From assembly GCA_017454465.1 (NCBI GenBank), contig JAFTCY010000030.1, positions 1-34,696 on the forward strand: DNA of 34,696 nt, read 5' to 3'. How positions within the stretch are numbered: position 1 is the first letter of the stretch; the number at the start of each line of letters is the position of its first letter. Below the pieces are notes generated by a model, which saw only the letters and a program-made list of their open reading frames with translations, searched no databases and had not been told where the DNA came from. Made by a program: the position numbers and the translations under genes. Positions 31,406 to 34,696 of the stretch are shown in pieces. The DNA comes from Clostridia bacterium. GTDB lineage: Bacteria; Bacillota; Clostridia; Oscillospirales; CAG-272.

Positions 31406-31707
31406 GAATTCGTCAGATCCCCTAGAATAGATCGAGTTCAGTCTTGCGGCGATCGTCAGGGTCTCAGCCACCGTCAAGTTGCCTTTAGGATCGAACCTTT
31501 CCGGCCTTTGCCGTTCATGAGACCGTATTCGTATACGGATCCAGCGTTCTCAAAGAACCAGTCGCCCGGAGTAACGTCGGAAAACACCGACTCGTCATAT
31601 TCGTACCTTTTCATGAAATTCTCATGCCCCTCAGCCGCGAAAACTGCCGGGATGCATGCTACGGCCAGCAGGACCGCCAGAAATGCTGAGATCATCTTTC
31701 TGCTCAC
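31406..31707 (-). pseudogene. SLH-domain protein, frameshifted and truncated
   Basis: The 5' remnant of a secreted S-layer homology protein. Reading from the GTG at 31707 (or ATG at 31695), a signal peptide ending in PAVFAAEG is followed by an SLH start, FSDVTPGDWFFENAGSVYEYGLMNGKG. The frame then ends at a TGA at 31474. In the next frame the same domain continues with FDPKGNLTVAETLTIAARLNSIYSRG, which fixes the shift at about 31485-31495, equivalent to one lost base or two gained. SLH homology stops near 31406, where the AT-rich neighbour begins; further repeats and any cargo domain are missing. The SLH motif makes the call firm. A sequencing error could explain the shift but not the truncation. 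Confidence 0.8.
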
Positions 31708-31872
31708 TGCGCAGTGCTTCTTTCCATATGCTGATGTGCAGATCTGTTACGTCGCCCGATCGTACTGCGGCATCAGTTCTTTCCAATGCTTTTTGTTTTC
31801 CTGTGTGAAAACATATCCTCAGGAATGTTAACATCAGGCCGGGAAATGCAGCAGGGCTCTGACAAGTGCTCC

Positions 31873-33789
31873 TCAGTCCAGGAAGACCTCGGCACTGCTG
31901 CCGGACGGAATGTCAAAAACCTGCAGTTTCCCGTTCCTGTCTGTAATTGTAGCCCTGCATGATCCGTCTCTCAGCTCTTCAGTTATGTCGAAACAGGTCC
32001 CGAAAGCATTTATACCGCTCAACGATGCGCGGCGGAGCTGTGAAGAGATGCCTGGCCTGAGAATGAATCGTCTCAATCCGGCCGGCGTAATACCCAGGAT
32101 CCCCTCTATCACAGTCCTTGCATAAAGTCCACCCTCCGCTGAAAGATGGCTCATTTCTCCTTCCGGCCAGGCTTCAACAGGATAAGGCACCCTGCCCCCC
32201 AGCAGCCGGTTCTCGGTATATCTTCTGAAAAGCGGGAAACACTTTTCGCCAAGTCCTGCAGCAAAAAATCCTCTGAAAGAATACAGAGTGGAGCGGTCCC
32301 AGAATATCGGACTGTCGGAGGAAGAGAGAAATTCGTTTCCGGTCCACAGTTTTTCTGTCAGAGCCTCTGCTGTTCCTTCGGCCCGGTCATAAATTCCCAC
32401 GGTAAGCGGAGAAGAAGAATAGGCTCTGACCTGGTCGCATCCCGGGAAATACATATATGTGTCGTATCCCTCGACCCGTCCTCCGAAAACACTTTCAATT
32501 GCCGCCCTGAGTCCCTTGGCTGTTTCGGAGTACTCGCTCGCCTTTTCGGGATACCCGAGGTCCCGCGCCAGATATGAAGCGCATACCAGACCGCCGTATG
32601 TCAGGCTGTTCGTCAGTAAATTGCTGTCGCCTGAAGCAAGACGTCCTTCCATTTCATCGGAATCGGATGTCACAGTTCCGTTTCCACACATCCTGGACTT
32701 TATGTACCGGATACACCAGTCGATAGTATCAAAGTACCGTCCCGCCTCTTCCCGGTCACCGCGCTCGAGCAGGAACCTCGATATCCCATAGAGATACATT
32801 GATGCGTCGCCCTCATCGCCGGCTGCCTCCCAGATATCAAATCCCTCTGATATTATCGAGGAAGGTATCCTGTAAAGCAGCGGATGCATAAACGGGCGGT
32901 AAAGATCCATCAGCGTCTTCATTGCGCGGCAGCCGTAAGGATCACCTGAAAACCCGAAATACGGAGCTGCATACTCAGCCTCATCGTTCGTCCAGATCGC
33001 TCCGTAATAGCGCTGTCCCCCAGGAGAGTGCATCGGTCCTCTTGCCGTATCAAACACGCTTTCGGTAACCCTGAGTTTTGAAAAAGCAAATTCCAGATCT
33101 ATTGCCGGGTCATCGGTCTTAAGGACCAGACTTCCGTCAAAGATATCCGAAACATAACTGCGTCTGGAGTCCAGTTCTGCTGCGACATCAGGATCAACTC
33201 TTTCTTCGGACAGGATCCTCGCGGAGAAAAAGATCCCATAGTTTTCTGAACAGCCGGGCCCGATCACCATTTCTTTTTTCCCTGTCATGGCCTGTTCCAG
33301 AACGTATACTCCCTTTGTGCCCCTGCTGTACGACACTTTATCCGGGAATACGGCAGCAATATCCAGCGGCAGGTCTGTCAGATTCTTCACTGTAACAGAT
33401 TCGCAAAGCACGTACTTATCAACCGAGGGAAATACCGTATGCTCGATCTCGATTCTTTCCTCTGAATCCCTCGCCACCGCCGTCAGCGACCCGCTGATCC
33501 TGAACCGTACCGCATATTCGGTTACAGGCTGTCCGCTGATCAGGAAAGAAATCTCCGCTTCCCTGCCGAACTCGTGCATAAGAGATGCATATGTGTCGTT
33601 TGGTATAGTGCGGAGCGTCGGGAAAAATGTGCGTCTTGAAAGATTCAGGACACCGTTCTCATCAGCTCCATAACAGACCACTGCCGATATTTTTCTCCCC
33701 GACATTTCGATGTTATCATCCTGAGGGCAGTTCTCTTTTCTGACATCCAGTACGATTCCTCTTCCGTCTATGTTCCACTTGTCTTTCAT
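31873..33789 (-). CDS. Six-hairpin glycosidase-like protein
   Basis: A 638-residue putative cytoplasmic glycoside hydrolase; no signal peptide is seen. A beta-sandwich N-terminal region (about 1-220) precedes an (alpha/alpha)6-barrel-like region (about 225-560) and a short beta-rich C terminus. GGQRYYGAIWTNDEAEYAAPY (257-277) and EAWPEGEMSHLSAEGGLYAR carry the acidic residues expected of an inverting catalytic pair. The closest groups by general look are GH63/GH78-type six-hairpin enzymes, but I cannot assign a family or sugar. It has its own promoter. It ends 165 bases before the SLH remnant; the gap holds no gene. Confidence 0.75.
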   Translation of the reverse strand: MKDKWNIDGRGIVLDVRKENCPQDDNIEMSGRKISAVVCYGADENGVLNLSRRTFFPTLRTIPNDTYASLMHEFGREAEISFLISGQPVTEYAVRFRISGSLTAVARDSEERIEIEHTVFPSVDKYVLCESVTVKNLTDLPLDIAAVFPDKVSYSRGTKGVYVLEQAMTGKKEMVIGPGCSENYGIFFSARILSEERVDPDVAAELDSRRSYVSDIFDGSLVLKTDDPAIDLEFAFSKLRVTESVFDTARGPMHSPGGQRYYGAIWTNDEAEYAAPYFGFSGDPYGCRAMKTLMDLYRPFMHPLLYRIPSSIISEGFDIWEAAGDEGDASMYLYGISRFLLERGDREEAGRYFDTIDWCIRYIKSRMCGNGTVTSDSDEMEGRLASGDSNLLTNSLTYGGLVCASYLARDLGYPEKASEYSETAKGLRAAIESVFGGRVEGYDTYMYFPGCDQVRAYSSSPLTVGIYDRAEGTAEALTEKLWTGNEFLSSSDSPIFWDRSTLYSFRGFFAAGLGEKCFPLFRRYTENRLLGGRVPYPVEAWPEGEMSHLSAEGGLYARTVIEGILGITPAGLRRFILRPGISSQLRRASLSGINAFGTCFDITEELRDGSCRATITDRNGKLQVFDIPSGSSAEVFLD

Positions 33790-33890
33790 GATCTCTCAAC
33801 CCGTCTCCTGTCTTTTGGGCATTGCCGGTGTTTTCCTGTGCCGTGATGCACAAAGCCGGAATACAATGTGAACTATTTTGTAACGTTTTC

Positions 33891-33919
33891 ATTATACCGC
33901 ATGCGCTCTTTCTTTGCAA
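33891..33919 (-). promoter_or_regulatory. Promoter of the glycosidase-like gene
   Basis: On the minus strand TTGCAA (33914-33919) and a perfect TATAAT (33891-33896) are 17 bases apart, about 100 bases before the start codon. Confidence 0.75.
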
Positions 33920-34070
33920 TTCTCCAGAAAAAATCGTTGCTGAGTCAGACGGAGTGAAGGCCGTGACTGAAAATGGATCTCATCCTTGGAAAAAGGAAGC
34001 AATATTCTGCTTTCGAAGCCGACGCATATTCGCATATTCTGCCAGAATACAATACAAAAAGCCGGCTTTG

Positions 34071-34079
34071 TGATATAAT
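34071..34079 (+). promoter_or_regulatory. Extended -10 promoter of the phosphoesterase gene
   Basis: TGATATAAT combines a TG extension with a perfect -10 (34074-34079). The -35 region is poor (AATACA at 17 bases). An inverted-repeat arm overlaps it. Confidence 0.6.
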
Positions 34080-34123
34080 GGTATGCGAAAGATATCGACA
34101 ATCTCTTTTTTCCGGAGGGAACG

Positions 34124-34696
34124 ATGGACACTGTAAAACTTCTCCACACAGGTGACATCCACCTTGACAGCCCGTTTTCAGGCCTGAGCCCAAGGAATGC
34201 GGAGATCCGCAGAAACGAACTCAGGGCCTCTTTTACGTCCATGATGAACTATGCAAAAATGAATTCTGCCGACATGATACTGATTGCGGGAGACGTTTTT
34301 GACGGGGAATACATAACCGGCGAAACGCTGAACCTGCTTCAGAGCGAGTTTGAAAGCTTTGTCAAGCCTATATTCATAACGCCGGGCAATCATGACTGCG
34401 CCTCCTCGACGAGCATATGGCAAAAGAACGTATTCCCGAAAAACGTACATGTATTCAGGACCGGTATCCTCAGTTCAGACAAAACAGACTCCCCGGAAGT
34501 TTGCGTTTACGGATATGCGTTCACAGGACGGGAAATGACAGAGGTACCTTTCAGAAATCTGACCGTAGATGACCCCGGGAAAATAAACATACTGGTGGGG
34601 CATTGCGACATGGTAAGTCCCAGGCAGTCGAACAACTGCTGCCCTGTGACTCAGGACGATCTTGAAAACTTCGGGGCGGACTACTCTGCTCTGGGA
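34124..34696 (+). CDS. SbcD/YhaO-like DNA repair metallophosphoesterase (5' part)
   Basis: The gene is cut by the right window edge after 191 codons. It shows the calcineurin-like metal-binding motifs in order: LLHTGDIHLDSPF, ILIAGDVFDG, ITPGNHDCAS and VGHCDM. This arrangement fits the SbcD/Mre11 nuclease subunit, in the YhaO branch, which acts with an SbcC/YhaN-like ATPase expected just downstream. GGAGGG stands 6 bases before the ATG. Other calcineurin-fold phosphoesterases are possible. Confidence 0.85.
   Translation, partial: MDTVKLLHTGDIHLDSPFSGLSPRNAEIRRNELRASFTSMMNYAKMNSADMILIAGDVFDGEYITGETLNLLQSEFESFVKPIFITPGNHDCASSTSIWQKNVFPKNVHVFRTGILSSDKTDSPEVCVYGYAFTGREMTEVPFRNLTVDDPGKINILVGHCDMVSPRQSNNCCPVTQDDLENFGADYSALG

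Larger units (their letters stand above)
33790..34123. other. Divergent intergenic region with inverted repeat
   Basis: It contains the promoters of the glycosidase-like gene and the phosphoesterase gene. CACAAAGCCGG (33849-33859) recurs inverted as CCGGCTTTGTG (34062-34072), one copy in the minus-strand leader and one abutting the plus-strand -10. Short frames on both strands are not credible genes. Confidence 0.6.

Noticed and set aside
31631..31834. Minus-strand 67-codon frame upstream of the SLH remnant
   Set aside because: Overlaps the SLH signal peptide region in another frame and has no convincing start or domain.
1..34696. CRISPR array, tRNA genes, transposase or integrase
   Set aside because: No regularly spaced repeats, no cloverleaf-type sequence and no recombinase motif were seen in the window.

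Overview
This window looks like a chromosomal segment of a Gram-positive Clostridia-class bacterium (Bacillota), probably an uncultured gut or anaerobic lineage. The grounds are a PdaA-type muramic acid deacetylase, RNase M5, a DivIVA/SepF/YlmH/YggT division cluster, a cysteine T-box riboswitch, lipoproteins with classical lipoboxes, an S-layer homology (SLH) remnant, strong AGGAGG-type ribosome binding sites and consensus sigma-A promoters. Species cannot be named from the sequence alone. Most of the window is ordinary, densely packed core genome.

Layout. 1-2.4 kb: a very strong promoter firing off the left edge, then pdaA (-), the RNase P RNA gene rnpB (+) and a small Ig-like lipoprotein (+). 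2.3-4.0 kb: rnmV and holA (-). 4.1-10.4 kb (+): an Mbeg1-like alpha/beta hydrolase, then the tightly spaced group mntP, DUF1385, prmC, a cimA-type citramalate synthase and ddl. 10.5-16.1 kb (-): pgeF, then a Gld-type ABC export module (ATPase, permease, GldG-like, DUF4340). 16.4-20.0 kb (+): a T-box with a likely Cys specifier controlling cysE, a CPBP protease and cysS. 20.1-29.9 kb (-): a long operon of eleven genes read from a promoter near 29.98 kb: capA, rbfA, truB, hlyD-like, yggS, sepF, yggT, ylmH, divIVA, lspA, rluD. It combines ribosome/tRNA maturation, division-site assembly and lipoprotein maturation.

The accessory part is 30.0-31.7 kb. An SLH-domain gene is frameshifted and cut short, and directly abutting it is a visibly more AT-rich gene with its own ribosome binding site. 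This gene encodes what reads as a degenerate ABC-type ATPase followed by a domain resembling EF-Tu domain 3. An orphan plus-strand terminator, a short direct repeat and a 46-codon orphan reading frame lie on the left flank. This is the best candidate for something undescribed. To the right are a six-hairpin glycosidase-like gene (-) and the start of an SbcD/YhaO-like phosphoesterase (+) that runs off the right edge.

Other points worth a second look are a perfect-consensus promoter antisense to the Mbeg1-like gene, the roughly 450-residue acidic tail on DivIVA, a CPBP protease embedded in a cysteine operon, and a HlyD-like protein without a transporter inside the division operon. All functional calls come from motif recognition by eye; no database search was run.
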